Assembly (NCBI GenBank): GCA_031292625.1
Contig: JARLGU010000010.1
Coordinates: 21,451 to 85,450, forward strand
Source: Capsulimonadaceae bacterium
GTDB taxonomy: Bacteria > Armatimonadota > Armatimonadia > Armatimonadales > Capsulimonadaceae
DNA: 64,000 nucleotides
Direction of reading: 5' to 3'
Part shown: positions 43,870 through 53,382 of the stretch, piece by piece
How positions within the stretch are numbered: the first letter of the stretch is position 1
Layout: each line of letters starts with the position of its first letter
The notes under the pieces: model-generated
What the model saw: only the letters and a program-made list of their open reading frames with translations
Told to the model about the DNA's origin: nothing
The model's database searches: none
Program-made: the position numbers and the translations under genes

Positions 43870-46017
43870 CTAGTGAGCGGGCGCGCAATGCAGAAGGACC
43901 ACGATCTGGTCAAGCAGCCATATGAATGGGAACGGCGCGAGAATTCCGCCGACGCCCCAGACCATCAGGTTCCTGCGTAGTACCTGCGCCGCGCCCATCG
44001 GCCGGTAGGCGACGCCCTTGAGCGCCACCGGGATCAGCGCGATGATCACCAGCGCGTTGAAGATTACGGCCGCCAGCACCGCGCTGTAAGGCGAGTGCAG
44101 CTTCATGACGTTCAGCGCCCAGAGAGGGCCGTGGGCATGGCCGCTCATGATATAGAGCATCGAGAACATCGCCGGGATGATCGCGAAGTACTTGGCGACA
44201 TCGTTCGCGATGGAAAAGGTCGTCAGCGCGCCGCGGGTCATCAGGAGCTGCTTGCCGATCTCGACGATCTCGATTAGCTTGGTCGGGTTGCTGTCCAGGT
44301 CGACCATGTTGCCGGCTTCCTTCGCGGCCTGCGTCCCCGAGTTCATCGCGACGCCGACATCCGCCTGCGCCAGAGCGGGAGCATCGTTCGTGCCGTCGCC
44401 GGTCATTGCGACGAGGCGGCCCTGGGCTTGCTCCTTCTTAATGAGCGCCATCTTATCTTCCGGCTTCGCTTGCGCGAGATAATCGTCGACGCCCGCTTCT
44501 TGCGCGATCGCCGCGGCAGTGAGCGGGTTGTCGCCGGTGATCATGACCGTCTTGATGCCCATGGCTCGCATATGAGCGAATCGTTCGCGCATGCCGCCCT
44601 TAATGATGTCCTTTAGGAAGATCACGCCGAGGGCCTTGCCATCGACCGCGACCGCTAGAGGCGTGCCGCCCTGGTTCGATATGCCGTCCGCGATCTCGAA
44701 AAGCTCCTTGGGGACCGTCGACCCCGATTGCGTCAAATAGTCGGCGACCGCCTGAACGGCGCCTTTGCGTATGCGCGAGTGTCCAATGTCCGCGCCGGAC
44801 ATCCGTGTTTGCGCCGTGAACGGGATGAACTCCACTTCGCCGTCGTTGAAATGACGGCCGCGCAAGCCATACTTGTCCTTTGCGAGCACGACGATGCTGC
44901 GTCCCTCCGGCGTTTCGTCCGCGATGCTCGATAACTGCGCGGCGTCGGCCAGGTCCGCAATGCCGACGCCCGGCAACGGGATGAACTCGGTCGCCTGACG
45001 ATTGCCCAGCGTGATTGTCCCCGTCTTGTCGAGCAGAAGCACGTCGACATCGCCCGCCGCTTCCACGGCCTTGCCGCTCATCGCGAGCACGTTGTACTGC
45101 ATGACGCGGTCCATGCCGGCGATGCCGATCGCGGAAAGCAAACCGCCTATCGTGGTCGGGATCAGACAGACGAGCAACGAGACCAGAATCGGTATCGAAG
45201 GCGGCGCACCGGAACCCGCCTGCTGGACGCTATAGATCGCAAACGGCAGCAAGGTTATCGTGGCCAACATGAATATGATGGTCAAGCCGGCGATCAGGAT
45301 GTTGAGCGCAATTTCGTTCGGCGTCTTTTGCCGCGCCGCGCCTTCGACCAGACCGATCATGCGGTCGATGAACGTTTCGCCGGGATTGCTGGTGATCTCG
45401 ATCTTGATCATGTCCGAGATGACCTTGGTGCCTCCGGTGACGGCTGACCGGTCGCCGCCCGCTTCCCGGATGACCGGAGCGCTTTCGCCTGTAATCGCCG
45501 ATTCATCGACGCTGGCGATTCCCTCGATGACGGTTCCGTCGCCAGGGATAATATCCCCCACTTCGCAAACGCAGATGTCGCCTTTGCGAAGCATGGCCGC
45601 TGCCACCGCTTCTTCCTTGCCGTTCTTGACGATGCGTCGCGCCATCGTCGTGGATCGAGTTTTTCGCAGCTCGTCGGCCTGCGCCTTGCCGCGCCCCTCG
45701 GCGATCGCTTCCGCGAAGCCGGCAAACAAAACCGTGAACCAGAGCCAGAGCGCGATCTGGCCGGAGAACGCGGTTTCCCAACCGCCCGCGTGCTTGACGA
45801 TATCCTGAGCGAAGATAATAGTCGTTACGGCGCTGCCAACCCAGACGACGAACATGACCGGGTTTTTGGCCATGACGAGCGGGTTGAGCTTGAAGAACGC
45901 GTCGCGTACCGCGCGCCGCACGATCGGCGGATCGAAGAGCGGGCGCGGGCCGTGCACCTTCGGCGGCGTGGGAGCCGAGGGTGCTGCGGACGGTTTGTTT
46001 GTTAATGTAGTTGCCAT
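43870..46017 (-). CDS. kdpB: Potassium-transporting P-type ATPase subunit B
   Basis: 715-residue catalytic subunit. P-type motifs are the actuator [10 protein letters not shown] (near 176), the phosphorylation site [13 protein letters not shown] (Asp near 330) and the hinge [18 protein letters not shown] (near 540). It has an extra N-terminal stretch rich in Pro, Ala and Thr (about 30 residues) compared with E. coli KdpB. It lies between kdpA and kdpC in the operon. It hydrolyses ATP to drive potassium uptake through KdpA. Confidence 0.97.
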   Translation of the reverse strand: MATTLTNKPSAAPSAPTPPKVHGPRPLFDPPIVRRAVRDAFFKLNPLVMAKNPVMFVVWVGSAVTTIIFAQDIVKHAGGWETAFSGQIALWLWFTVLFAGFAEAIAEGRGKAQADELRKTRSTTMARRIVKNGKEEAVAAAMLRKGDICVCEVGDIIPGDGTVIEGIASVDESAITGESAPVIREAGGDRSAVTGGTKVISDMIKIEITSNPGETFIDRMIGLVEGAARQKTPNEIALNILIAGLTIIFMLATITLLPFAIYSVQQAGSGAPPSIPILVSLLVCLIPTTIGGLLSAIGIAGMDRVMQYNVLAMSGKAVEAAGDVDVLLLDKTGTITLGNRQATEFIPLPGVGIADLADAAQLSSIADETPEGRSIVVLAKDKYGLRGRHFNDGEVEFIPFTAQTRMSGADIGHSRIRKGAVQAVADYLTQSGSTVPKELFEIADGISNQGGTPLAVAVDGKALGVIFLKDIIKGGMRERFAHMRAMGIKTVMITGDNPLTAAAIAQEAGVDDYLAQAKPEDKMALIKKEQAQGRLVAMTGDGTNDAPALAQADVGVAMNSGTQAAKEAGNMVDLDSNPTKLIEIVEIGKQLLMTRGALTTFSIANDVAKYFAIIPAMFSMLYIMSGHAHGPLWALNVMKLHSPYSAVLAAVIFNALVIIALIPVALKGVAYRPMGAAQVLRRNLMVWGVGGILAPFPFIWLLDQIVVLLHCAPAH

Positions 46018-46137
46018 ATTCGAACTCCAGAGGGATTTAGGACCCCTCTACGGCCGGATGACCGATTTTATATTGCCGCTGCGCGGCGGAGCGAGGCGAT
46101 AAGCCAGCTTGTAAGTCGCATTGCCTCTCCGGGCGTA

Positions 46138-47931
46138 TTAGAACGTTTTGCCCCCAAGCATCAAGAAGTGCTCGACGACTGGTCCAAGGGCGACCGCGGG
46201 AAAATAGGACAGCGCGCCGACGATTATGACCACGCCGACGAGTAGCCCGGCGAAGAGCGCGTTGTCGGTCGGGAAGGTGCCTGAGCTGACCGGGACGCGT
46301 TTCTTCTTCGCCATGCTGCCCGCGATCGCGAGCAACGGGATAATCATCAAGAATCGACCGATGAGCATCGCGATGCCGATCGTCAGGTTCCAATACGGAG
46401 TGTTCACGGATATGCCCGCGAAGGCGCTGCCGTTGTTTCCCGTGGCGGAGTCGAACGTGTAGAGGATCTCCGAGAACCCGTGCGGACCGCTGTTGTTCGT
46501 ATTCGCGCTTGCGAGGGCGTTGACGGATGGCGGCGTGCCGGAGACCGTGTTCCAATAGGTCGCTGGATGTGGGACATGCGTCACGCAAGAAAGGGCCGTA
46601 AAGCCCAGCACATCCGCGACGAGGATCAGACAGGCGAGCATTGCCATCTTGACTTCAAAGGCTTCAACCTTTTTCCCAAGATATTCCGGCGTTCGTCCCA
46701 CCATCAGCCCTGCGATAAAAACGGCAAGGATCGCGTACATCAGCATGCCGTATAGGCCTGCGCCGACACCGCCGAAGATCACCTCGCCGGTCAGGATGTT
46801 GGCCATTGGGACCAATCCGCCGAGCGGCGTATAAGAATCGTGCATCGAGTTGACGGCGCCGCAGGAAGCGTCCGTGGTGATCGTGGCGAAGAGCGTAGAC
46901 GAAGCGATTCCGAAGCGCGCTTCCTTCCCCTCCATGTTTCCGCCGGTCGCGACGGCGTTGATGATCGGGTTGCCCTTGGCTTCTTGCCAATAGCAGACGG
47001 CTACGCCGAGAAGGAACAAGGCCGACATGGCGGCGAAAATCGCCCAGCCTTGCCGTACGTTGCCGACCGCGATCCCGAACGTGTAAACGATGCCGCCGCC
47101 GATCAGAAAGATGGTCAGCATCTGGATAAAGTTCGTGAGCGGGGTGGGGTTCTCGAAGGGATGCGAGGAGTTGGCGTTAAAGATCCCGCCTCCATTCGTC
47201 CCCAGCATCTTAATCGCTTCCTGCGACGCCACAGGTCCGCCCGGTATGATCTGAGCGGAGCCTTCGACGGTTTGAGCCGTGTGGTAAGCATGGAAGTTTT
47301 GCGGCATGCCTTGCTGAACGTAAACCAAGGCGATCACAATGCACAGAGGCAGCAGCACATAGAGCGTCGCACGGGTCAGGTCTACCCAGAAGTTGCCGAC
47401 TCCCGTCGCGCTCTTTCGGGCGAGCCCCCGGACGAATGCGATCGCAATCGCGATGCCGGCTGCGGCTGAGAAGAAATTGTGCGAGGCCAGCGCAACCATC
47501 TGCGAGAAGTAGGACATCGTGTTCTCGCCGCTGTACGCCTGCCAGTTCGTGTTCGTTGTAAACGATGCCGCGGTGTTGAACGCCAGATCCGGCGTCATGG
47601 CCGTGCCCCAGCCTGGCGCTTTGTCGCTGCCCAGGCGCATCGGGTTGAGCGGCAGGTACGCTTGCCAGCGAAGGATCGCGTACGTTAGCAGCAGAGTGAC
47701 GATGCTAAAGAACAGCATCGCGACCGTATAGCGCGTCCACGGCATATCGTCGTCTTCGCGGACACCGCATAGGCGGTAAATTAGCTTCTCGATAGGGCGC
47801 ATTACCGGCGTTAGAAACGTCGGCTCCCCTTCGAAAACGCGGTGCATGAAAATCCCCATCGGTTTCGTTAGTGCGAGAAGCAAACCGAAGAAGACGACTA
47901 TTTGTAGCCATCCGATTAAAGTCATGGCCAT
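46138..47931 (-). CDS. kdpA: Potassium-transporting ATPase subunit A
   Basis: 597-residue channel-like subunit with about ten membrane segments. The selectivity-filter-like regions are recognisable, including NTAASFTTNTNWQAYSGE, GTNGGGIFNANSSHPFENP and SCGAVNSMHDSYTPLGG. It is preceded by the mini-genes for KdpF and another small membrane protein, and followed by kdpB after 120 bases. Confidence 0.97.
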   Translation of the reverse strand: MAMTLIGWLQIVVFFGLLLALTKPMGIFMHRVFEGEPTFLTPVMRPIEKLIYRLCGVREDDDMPWTRYTVAMLFFSIVTLLLTYAILRWQAYLPLNPMRLGSDKAPGWGTAMTPDLAFNTAASFTTNTNWQAYSGENTMSYFSQMVALASHNFFSAAAGIAIAIAFVRGLARKSATGVGNFWVDLTRATLYVLLPLCIVIALVYVQQGMPQNFHAYHTAQTVEGSAQIIPGGPVASQEAIKMLGTNGGGIFNANSSHPFENPTPLTNFIQMLTIFLIGGGIVYTFGIAVGNVRQGWAIFAAMSALFLLGVAVCYWQEAKGNPIINAVATGGNMEGKEARFGIASSTLFATITTDASCGAVNSMHDSYTPLGGLVPMANILTGEVIFGGVGAGLYGMLMYAILAVFIAGLMVGRTPEYLGKKVEAFEVKMAMLACLILVADVLGFTALSCVTHVPHPATYWNTVSGTPPSVNALASANTNNSGPHGFSEILYTFDSATGNNGSAFAGISVNTPYWNLTIGIAMLIGRFLMIIPLLAIAGSMAKKKRVPVSSGTFPTDNALFAGLLVGVVIIVGALSYFPAVALGPVVEHFLMLGGKTF

Positions 47932-47998
47932 ATTCTCCTAACCAGGCTGAGCCTAATCCCTTGTTGCGCGCATTCTCTACGCAATGTCTTGATAACTC

Positions 47999-48085
47999 TC
48001 AAAATCGTTCAGCGCGAACGAGGGCGTACAGCAAGTAGACCGTCAGCCCGATAGTTGCCAGAAGCGCAATTGCATTGACGAGCAT
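47999..48085 (-). CDS. kdpF: KdpF, small subunit of the potassium ATPase
   Basis: 28-residue single-span membrane peptide, too short for usual gene finding. It begins MLVNAIALLATIGLTVYLLY and ends ALVRAERF, the KdpF pattern of one helix and a short basic/acidic tail. The ATG at 48083-48085 has AAAGGTTG upstream. It is 67 bases before kdpA on the same strand. In E. coli KdpF stabilises the complex. Confidence 0.88.
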   Translation of the reverse strand: MLVNAIALLATIGLTVYLLYALVRAERF

Positions 48086-48099
48086 TGGCGTCAACCTTT

Positions 48100-48183
48100 C
48101 TAAAGTTTGTGGCAGGCCATCGTGTAGAGACCCGCGACGACGAAGAAAACGATTGTCAGCAGCACGAACAGAAAATCCTGCAT
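48100..48183 (-). CDS. 27-residue membrane peptide at the head of the kdp operon
   Basis: Tiny open frame MQDFLFVLLTIVFFVVAGLY-TMACHKL, one predicted membrane helix with a charged end. AGAGGAC lies six bases before the ATG (48181-48183). It ends 14 bases before kdpF. I recall similar uncharacterised peptides just upstream of kdpF or kdpA in other phyla (for example Acidobacteria), which supports a real gene; this recollection needs a search. Confidence 0.65.
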   Translation of the reverse strand: MQDFLFVLLTIVFFVVAGLYTMACHKL

Positions 48184-48385
48184 GGTTGTCCTCTGCCGGC
48201 CGAAGGCGATTCGTGTATTCCCCGGCCTTGCAATGAGAGAATAGGCTAAATGGCATAAAGCTCCCGCAAAGATGGCGCTAGGGCCTGTAAAGAATTCGTA
48301 AAGATTTGGAGCGGGCCAGTTGAAATGCCTCGTGTCTCCATAGACGGCGGCAGGGATCTTCGCGCCAAGCCGAGAACTTAGCGGC
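48184..48385. other. Divergent leader region of kdp and the aldose epimerase gene
   Basis: 200 bases with no gene. On the kdp strand it contains paired segments GGCCGG and CCGGC around a CGCCTTCGGC hairpin just upstream of the first mini-ORF, which could hide its ribosome-binding site. I do not see the conserved core of a cyclic-di-AMP riboswitch. Confidence 0.4.
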
Positions 48386-49342
48386 ATGTCAAATCTTAAT
48401 CAACCTTCCGGGGATCCGGAAATCGTCATCACGCGCGGCAACTGGCGGCTGGTTGTTGCGCCTTTCGGGGCTTCGATGCGCGGCTTTGCGGCGCGCACCG
48501 GGGACGGGGCCTACGTGGATGTCTCCACGGGGTACCACGGACGCGACGCCAAGCAGGGCGGCGAAGGGGACGTTCTCGTACCGTTTCCAGGACGGATCGC
48601 GCACGGACGCTACACGTTTGACGGGCAATCCCATCAACTCGATCAGAACGACAAGGAAGGCCCCGCCGCGATCCACGGATTCGTGCGAAATGCGGTGTGG
48701 AATTGGTCTAAGAAGGGCGACGCGATCGTGTTTACGACCAGCTTCGACGAGAAAGAGTATCCGGGTTATCCATTCGCACTGAACGCGTCGATGACCTATG
48801 CTCTCACGGACGCGGGGCTCGCCGTGACCACGACGGTTACCAACGCCGGGACTGGGCCTGCCCCGGTCGGAGTGGGATTTCATCCGTACTATACAGTCGG
48901 TTCGGATCTCATTAATGCCGACACGCTGCACGTGCCCTTTACCAAGATGATCGAATTTGGCGAATACTTTCTGCCGACCGGCCGCATCCTGGATGTCGCC
49001 GGAACTCCGCTCGATTTTACGTCTCCTCGCGTGATCGGCGATGTTATCGTGAACGCTTGCTATCTGGCTCCGCGGCGCGACGCCGACGGAATGGCGCGTG
49101 TCCGGCTTTCGCAACCGGCAACCGGCCGTTCGGTGACTATTTGGCAGGATCGCGCCTACGATTATGTCGTACTCTACTCAGGTAATGCGCTGCCGGAAAA
49201 CCTCCGCCGCCGCTCTCTGGCGATTGAGCCGATGAGCTGCGCGACGGATGCGTTCAACCACGAAGGCTGGGGAACCGTCCGCCTGGAGCCAGGCGAGTCG
49301 TTTACCGGCTCATGGGGCGTCGAAGCCGAGGGCGTCGTCTAG
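48386..49342 (+). CDS. Aldose 1-epimerase (galactose mutarotase-like)
   Basis: 318 residues. The catalytic His lies in VGVGFHPYYTVG (near residue 172), and the catalytic Glu in LAIEPMSCATDAFN. AAIHGFVRNAVW is the second family block. It interconverts alpha and beta anomers of galactose or glucose and fits with the galactokinase further right. The start ATG at 48386 lacks a strong ribosome-binding site. It diverges from the kdp operon. Confidence 0.93.
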   Translation: MSNLNQPSGDPEIVITRGNWRLVVAPFGASMRGFAARTGDGAYVDVSTGYHGRDAKQGGEGDVLVPFPGRIAHGRYTFDGQSHQLDQNDKEGPAAIHGFVRNAVWNWSKKGDAIVFTTSFDEKEYPGYPFALNASMTYALTDAGLAVTTTVTNAGTGPAPVGVGFHPYYTVGSDLINADTLHVPFTKMIEFGEYFLPTGRILDVAGTPLDFTSPRVIGDVIVNACYLAPRRDADGMARVRLSQPATGRSVTIWQDRAYDYVVLYSGNALPENLRRRSLAIEPMSCATDAFNHEGWGTVRLEPGESFTGSWGVEAEGVV

Positions 49343-49646
49343 GCTGCTTGCTCGGGGCCATGGCCGGCTGCCGCTTGGCCGTGGCCCGAGGAGCGGAGGA
49401 ACGCGCGTAGGCGTTTTCGCGCGGTCGGCCGGCTCCTTTTTCCGCTTGCTATGTCTCGTCCTCGTTTTAGCCGATTCATGTCGTTGACATGGCGGTTTAG
49501 TGCGAAATTGGGGAGTTGGCAAAAGAACCCTCCTAAAGAATTCTTGTTCGGACGCCGAAAGCAAGAATACATGAACTTGGCGCTCTCGCAGGCGTCTGAT
49601 GAAATATGTGACGCAGTTAACGACTGCAAGAAGTGAGGGGACTTTC
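49343..49646. other. Structured intergenic region
   Basis: 300 bases with no supported gene. It begins with an imperfect GC-rich stem (CTCGGGGCCATGGCC with GGCCGTGGCCCGAG, about 49350-49390) and then the terminator at 49389-49443. The remainder contains the ribosome-binding site of the next gene. Confidence 0.5.
49389..49443 (+). terminator. Terminator after the aldose epimerase gene
   Basis: AGGAGCGG (49389-49396) pairs with CCGGCTCCT (49429-49437, one bulge) and is followed by a T run; the loop itself can fold through a GCGCG/CGCGC stem. Confidence 0.65.
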
Positions 49647-50237
49647 ATGGCAGTAAAAAGCAGTTCGGTTGAAGCGGAATCTCGATGTCTGTCATACTCC
49701 GAGAGCGAGTTCAAAGAGATGAAGCTCCTCGGTCTGGTGGACGAGCGCGGAGGCCGCCGCCTTGGGCCGCAGTCGAATAAGGTGCGCGGCGTCGAGCAGG
49801 TGAAGCGTTCGGCGATTACCTCGCACGACGTTCTTAACGAGGCCTATGAATACGAGAAGCCATCGTCGTTTTCCCGTGGCCTTCGCATTGATCTCGGAGC
49901 CGTCGACATGCTGCTCATTTCGGGAACCGCGAGCATCGACGATCAGGGCGTCACCGTCCACGTCGGCGATTTTCGCGCCCAGCTCTGGCGGACGTATCGC
50001 AACATCACGCGGCTTCTGGAGGCGGAAGGCGCGAACTGGCACGATATCGTCCGGACGAGTTGCTATCTCCGCGATATCGAGCGCGACTACAAAGACTTCA
50101 ACGAGGTCCGCACCGCGTTCTTCAACTGGCTCCGCCTCGATCCGCTGCCCGCGAGCACCGGCATCCAGGCTCGCCTTTGCCGCGAGGACCTGCTGGTCGA
50201 GATCGAAGCGATCGCGATGCTGCCGAAAAGCCGCTAG
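49647..50237 (+). CDS. Rid (YjgF/YER057c/UK114) family protein with N-terminal extension
   Basis: 196 residues. The C-terminal 130 residues are the Rid domain: MLLISGTASIDDQGVTVHVGDF, then DIVRTSCYLRDIERDYKDFNEVR and PASTGIQARLCREDLLVEIEAIA. The conserved Arg of the Rid active site is plausibly the one in GIQARL. An N-terminal segment of about 60 residues is not part of the minimal domain. The ATG at 49647 has GAGGGGAC upstream, so the frame from 49599 is trimmed. Some Rid proteins deaminate reactive imines; this subgroup may do something else. Confidence 0.85.
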   Translation: MAVKSSSVEAESRCLSYSESEFKEMKLLGLVDERGGRRLGPQSNKVRGVEQVKRSAITSHDVLNEAYEYEKPSSFSRGLRIDLGAVDMLLISGTASIDDQGVTVHVGDFRAQLWRTYRNITRLLEAEGANWHDIVRTSCYLRDIERDYKDFNEVRTAFFNWLRLDPLPASTGIQARLCREDLLVEIEAIAMLPKSR

Positions 50238-50252
50238 CGTTCGGACAAGGTA

Positions 50253-50295
50253 AAACAGCCCCATCCGCCATGCGCGCGGGTGGGGCTGTTTGCTG
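50253..50295 (+). terminator. Rho-independent terminator after the Rid gene
   Basis: Perfect 11-base arms AAACAGCCCCA (50253-50263) and TGGGGCTGTTT (50281-50291), the second ending in T. The hairpin is symmetrical enough to work in both directions. Confidence 0.8.
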
Positions 50296-50410
50296 TACGC
50301 CGTATGTAAACGATCATGTTTCGCTCTGGCCGCCGTTGAATACTATAATACTAGGTCTGATAATACTAATATGAAATCGCGCTTGACTGGTGTCGCAAGT
50401 TTGAGCGCGC

Positions 50411-50779
50411 ATATTTAGAAATAAGTCGTTTACGAGGTTTGCTCGAAAGGCGGGCATTGCGGATGTGAGTCTCCTTCGGGAGATAGAGGATGCCGAAAAG
50501 GGCTTAATCGATGCCGGCTCGGGTGGAGGGGTTATCAAACAGCGCATCGCTCGGCCAGGCAAGGGCAAATCGAAAGTCTTTCGGACCGTGATCCTCTTTC
50601 GCGAACGTGATCGGGCTATCTTTGTACACGGCTTCGCAAAGAGTGACATCGCGAATATTTCGGATGATGAACTGGCGGCGTCTAAGATGCTTGCCGCTGC
50701 GCTTCTAAATTACGATGACGCGTCGATTGCCAGAGCGTCGGAGACCGGGGTGCTGCTCGAGGTAGTAGCAGATGAGTAA
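50411..50779 (+). CDS. HigB-like (RelE superfamily, PF06296-type) toxin without a normal start codon
   Basis: About 120 residues. Typical family blocks are FTRFARKAGIADVSLLREI, KGLIDAGSGGGVIKQRIARP, KVFRTVILFRERDRAIFVHGF and the ending SDIANISDDEL. The coding similarity extends upstream of the GTG at 50465, back to about 50411, but between the in-frame stop at 50402 and that GTG there is no ATG, GTG or TTG. The only candidate is an ATA at 50411. Either a rare start is used or the 5' end has decayed. It overlaps the truncated antitoxin gene by eight bases, as in HigBA modules. Confidence 0.75.
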   Translation: MFRNKSFTRFARKAGIADVSLLREIEDAEKGLIDAGSGGGVIKQRIARPGKGKSKVFRTVILFRERDRAIFVHGFAKSDIANISDDELAASKMLAAALLNYDDASIARASETGVLLEVVADE

Positions 50780-50950
50780 GCAAACCATGCGCGCATTCGA
50801 CGACGCTTGTCTAACTTCCGTGCGTTCGTTGACTGCTCAAGAGATCCGATCTCTGCGTGAGCGCGAAAGGGTCAGCCAGGCCGTTTTTGCTAGGTATTTA
50901 AACGTTAACGGCGGTAGCCTGATCCGGAAAACGGGCTCCGCCTGCCCATC
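50772..50950 (+). pseudogene. Truncated HigA-like (XRE) antitoxin
   Basis: The first 46 residues match HigA-type antitoxins: an N-terminal segment with FDDACLTSVRSLTAQEIRSL, then RERERVSQAVFARYLNVN, the first half of a Cro/C1-type helix-turn-helix. After position about 50910 the similarity stops and the frame runs on through the antisense of a pilin gene, so the second half of the DNA-binding domain is lost. The module is probably a remnant. Confidence 0.65.
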
Positions 50951-50963
50951 TTCGCTACCTCGC

Positions 50964-52484
50964 CTACAGCGAGCGGAAGTAGCTGTTCGCGCTGCTGGTC
51001 GTGAAGGTCCCGGTCGGGCCGCTGCTGGGGACGCCGACGTTCACGGTGCCGGCGAAGCCGCTCGTGTAGCCGATCGTGCTGCCGCCGCTCAGGTTTACCG
51101 TCGATGCCGCAACGACCGCGCCTTTGTACGTGGAGCCGCCGCTCACGGACGCGCCGCCGTTGGCCGCCCAGATCAGACCGACGCCCGTGGTGCTTCCGCC
51201 GCTGAGGGAGATTGCGTTCGTTGACGACGAGAGGCTGATTAGCGCCGAACTCGCGAGCTTGGAGGCTGGAACGTTATACGTTGTTCCGCCGTCGATCGAG
51301 ATGGTGCCGGTCACAATGATGATGACGCCGTTGTTGGTGATCGTCGAGCCGCCGCTAATGGATAGGTTGCCGTTGATGTACATAATCGACGGCGTGGTTG
51401 CCCCTGCGGGAGGCGAGATGGAGTAGGACATCCCGGCGCCCGTACTGATGTTTCCGGAATAATAGATGGGACCGGTGGCCGAATAGGCCGATGACGCCCA
51501 CCCGCTCGGCCAAGGATTGTTCGTCGTCGTTCCCGCCTGGGCTGCTGTTTTCCATGCGGTGTCCAGCGTTCCGCCAAGCGGCGCGGTTGGAACGGTTGTG
51601 GTCGTGGAGAGCGTTAGCCCCGTGTCGTTCTGCGTGATTGTTCCGCCGATCGATCCCCAGCTGTTTGTTACAGCGCCGGTTGCGGTTACGGCGCCTCCAA
51701 TCGTTCCACTTGAAACGGCCACCGAACCGAGCGCGCTGACGGAACCGTCAATCGCGCCGCTGCCGTTGACGCTCACGGCGCCGTTTGCGATGGTTGAGCC
51801 ATATATCCAGGTGGAACCGCCCGAGACCGTCACCGCGCCGTTCGATTGGCAAGGGCCGTCGATCGTGCCGCTGCCTGTTACGGATACCGCGCCGTTGCAG
51901 ACGACGCCCGCGGTGTGGTTGCCGTTTAAGTCGACAAGGTGAGAGTTGCCCGAGACCGTTACCGCGCCTCCGGCGACGATGCCGCCCGACGCGACCGTGA
52001 GAGTACCGGAGCCGCCGGAACCCGCGCTCTGAGTCATCGTGCACTCAAGGGTGACCGACGCCTTCGTCGTGCCGTTGGGCGCTGTGCCGTTGCCCTGAAT
52101 GACGACCGTGGTAACCGTGCCGGCGGCATTTACGGATGTCGCAAGGACGGAGGCCGTATAGCATCCGTCCCCGGTGCTGCCGGCGACGCCGTTGATGTTC
52201 TTGGAGCTGATGCTCGTCGGCATGCCTGTCGTCGTCGTGGCCGAGTCTCCATAGGCCGCGATTTGCGCGTAGAGGTCGTTCGCCCCGGCTTCCGCCAGTT
52301 CGGTTGCCTGCGCCTTTTGCGCTGAGTCGTTATTGTGCACGGTCAGGTAGTCGCTCAGAGTGTACGCGGACAACGCCGACATGATTAGCACGAGCAGCAG
52401 CACGGATGCGAGCACGAACACGATTCCGCTCTCCTGCTTTCGCCGCCGCCGTGACCTGATTGATTTCATGTTTTGTCGTGCCAC
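50964..52484 (-). CDS. PilX-like minor pilin with long repetitive beta domain
   Basis: 506 residues. The N-terminus has a basic stretch (RSRRRRKQESG), then IVFVLASVLLLVLIMSALSAYTLS, a class of helix found in PilX/GspK-like proteins. From about residue 160 the protein is a low-complexity array of short repeats of the type GAVTVSGNSH or GSGTIDG, rich in Gly, Ser, Thr and Val, which suggests a beta-solenoid similar to polymer-forming or adhesin domains. The start may be the GTG at 52484 (with AGGTAAG) or the ATG at 52469. It is the last of three minor-pilin genes. Confidence 0.78.
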   Translation of the reverse strand: MARQNMKSIRSRRRRKQESGIVFVLASVLLLVLIMSALSAYTLSDYLTVHNNDSAQKAQATELAEAGANDLYAQIAAYGDSATTTTGMPTSISSKNINGVAGSTGDGCYTASVLATSVNAAGTVTTVVIQGNGTAPNGTTKASVTLECTMTQSAGSGGSGTLTVASGGIVAGGAVTVSGNSHLVDLNGNHTAGVVCNGAVSVTGSGTIDGPCQSNGAVTVSGGSTWIYGSTIANGAVSVNGSGAIDGSVSALGSVAVSSGTIGGAVTATGAVTNSWGSIGGTITQNDTGLTLSTTTTVPTAPLGGTLDTAWKTAAQAGTTTNNPWPSGWASSAYSATGPIYYSGNISTGAGMSYSISPPAGATTPSIMYINGNLSISGGSTITNNGVIIIVTGTISIDGGTTYNVPASKLASSALISLSSSTNAISLSGGSTTGVGLIWAANGGASVSGGSTYKGAVVAASTVNLSGGSTIGYTSGFAGTVNVGVPSSGPTGTFTTSSANSYFRSL

Positions 52485-52491
52485 AACTTAC

Positions 52492-53382
52492 CTAGTTTCC
52501 CCGCAGCTTGCCTTCCGTTCCGATTTCGAGAGACTGTGAACTAGCGGTGCTGATGAGGCTGTTGTTGGTGGTTGAGAAATCCAACTGCACAACGACCATG
52601 ATTGCGGACGAGCTGTACTGGCTTGCGTCGATTGGGTAAAGGGCGTCAATCGCCGTTTGCGATGATGGCGCGGTCGTAAACACAAGGGAACCGTTCGTGC
52701 CGGACGATGTAAACGATGCGAGCGGCGATGTCGCCGTGAGTGACACCGCGGTTCCTCCACGATTGACGATCCCGCTGCTTCTAGCAGCAGTGGTCGATAT
52801 CACGGGGGCGTTTTGCAGCGCAAACGTCGTCGTCGAACCGTCGCCGGTCGCTTTTAGATGCGCATAATAAGTGAACACGATATCCTTGATGATTGCGGTG
52901 CTCGACTTGCCGTTCATGAGCGTTCCGACAAGCACGGAGTCTACGTTTATCGTGCCGCGAGGACTGCCCGCGCTCGTAATCAAATAGCGATTAAGGGTGT
53001 AGGGAGCGGCCGAGCCAACGAGATGATAGAGGACGTAATCGTCGCCGGTCGTAACGCTTGTACCGCTGAACGTGTGCCAGGGAAGCTCGAGAATCAGCGT
53101 CGAAGGACCGGACGTATACGTTGTTCCGCCAAATGCATATTGCTCTTCGACGGCATCGCTGTCGAGCAGATCCTGGCGGATCGTGTCCATCGCGATGCGC
53201 GCTTTTTCGTTATAGCCTGACGACGTGGCTTCCTCAGATGTCAGGCTGAGCGAATGGATTGCGACCCAGCCGAAGTTGAGCGTGATGAGCGTGACGCAAA
53301 ATACGGCAGCGCCCATTTCCACCAGCGTAAGACCGCGTTGTCTTTTCTGGGTTCGACAATTCAATAGTCTAGTTCTGATCAA
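52492..53382 (-). CDS. PilW/PulJ-like minor pilin
   Basis: 296 residues with a prepilin signal: KRQRG followed by LTLVEMGAAVFCVTLITLNFGW, Glu at +5. The rest is a single beta-rich domain with no cysteine-rich elements. The start appears to be a TTG at 53380-53382, which overlaps the stop of the upstream gene by 14 bases; another TTG is seven codons further. It forms an operon with the PilV-like and PilX-like genes. Confidence 0.75.
   Translation of the reverse strand: MIRTRLLNCRTQKRQRGLTLVEMGAAVFCVTLITLNFGWVAIHSLSLTSEEATSSGYNEKARIAMDTIRQDLLDSDAVEEQYAFGGTTYTSGPSTLILELPWHTFSGTSVTTGDDYVLYHLVGSAAPYTLNRYLITSAGSPRGTINVDSVLVGTLMNGKSSTAIIKDIVFTYYAHLKATGDGSTTTFALQNAPVISTTAARSSGIVNRGGTAVSLTATSPLASFTSSGTNGSLVFTTAPSSQTAIDALYPIDASQYSSSAIMVVVQLDFSTTNNSLISTASSQSLEIGTEGKLRGN

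Noticed and set aside
48184..48385. Cyclic-di-AMP (ydaO-type) riboswitch upstream of kdp
   Set aside because: Expected from other kdp operons, but the conserved riboswitch core blocks are not visible; only a local hairpin is seen.
50910..51224. Continuation of the antitoxin frame to 51224
   Set aside because: After about 50910 the translation no longer resembles an antitoxin and is the antisense of the PilX-like gene.
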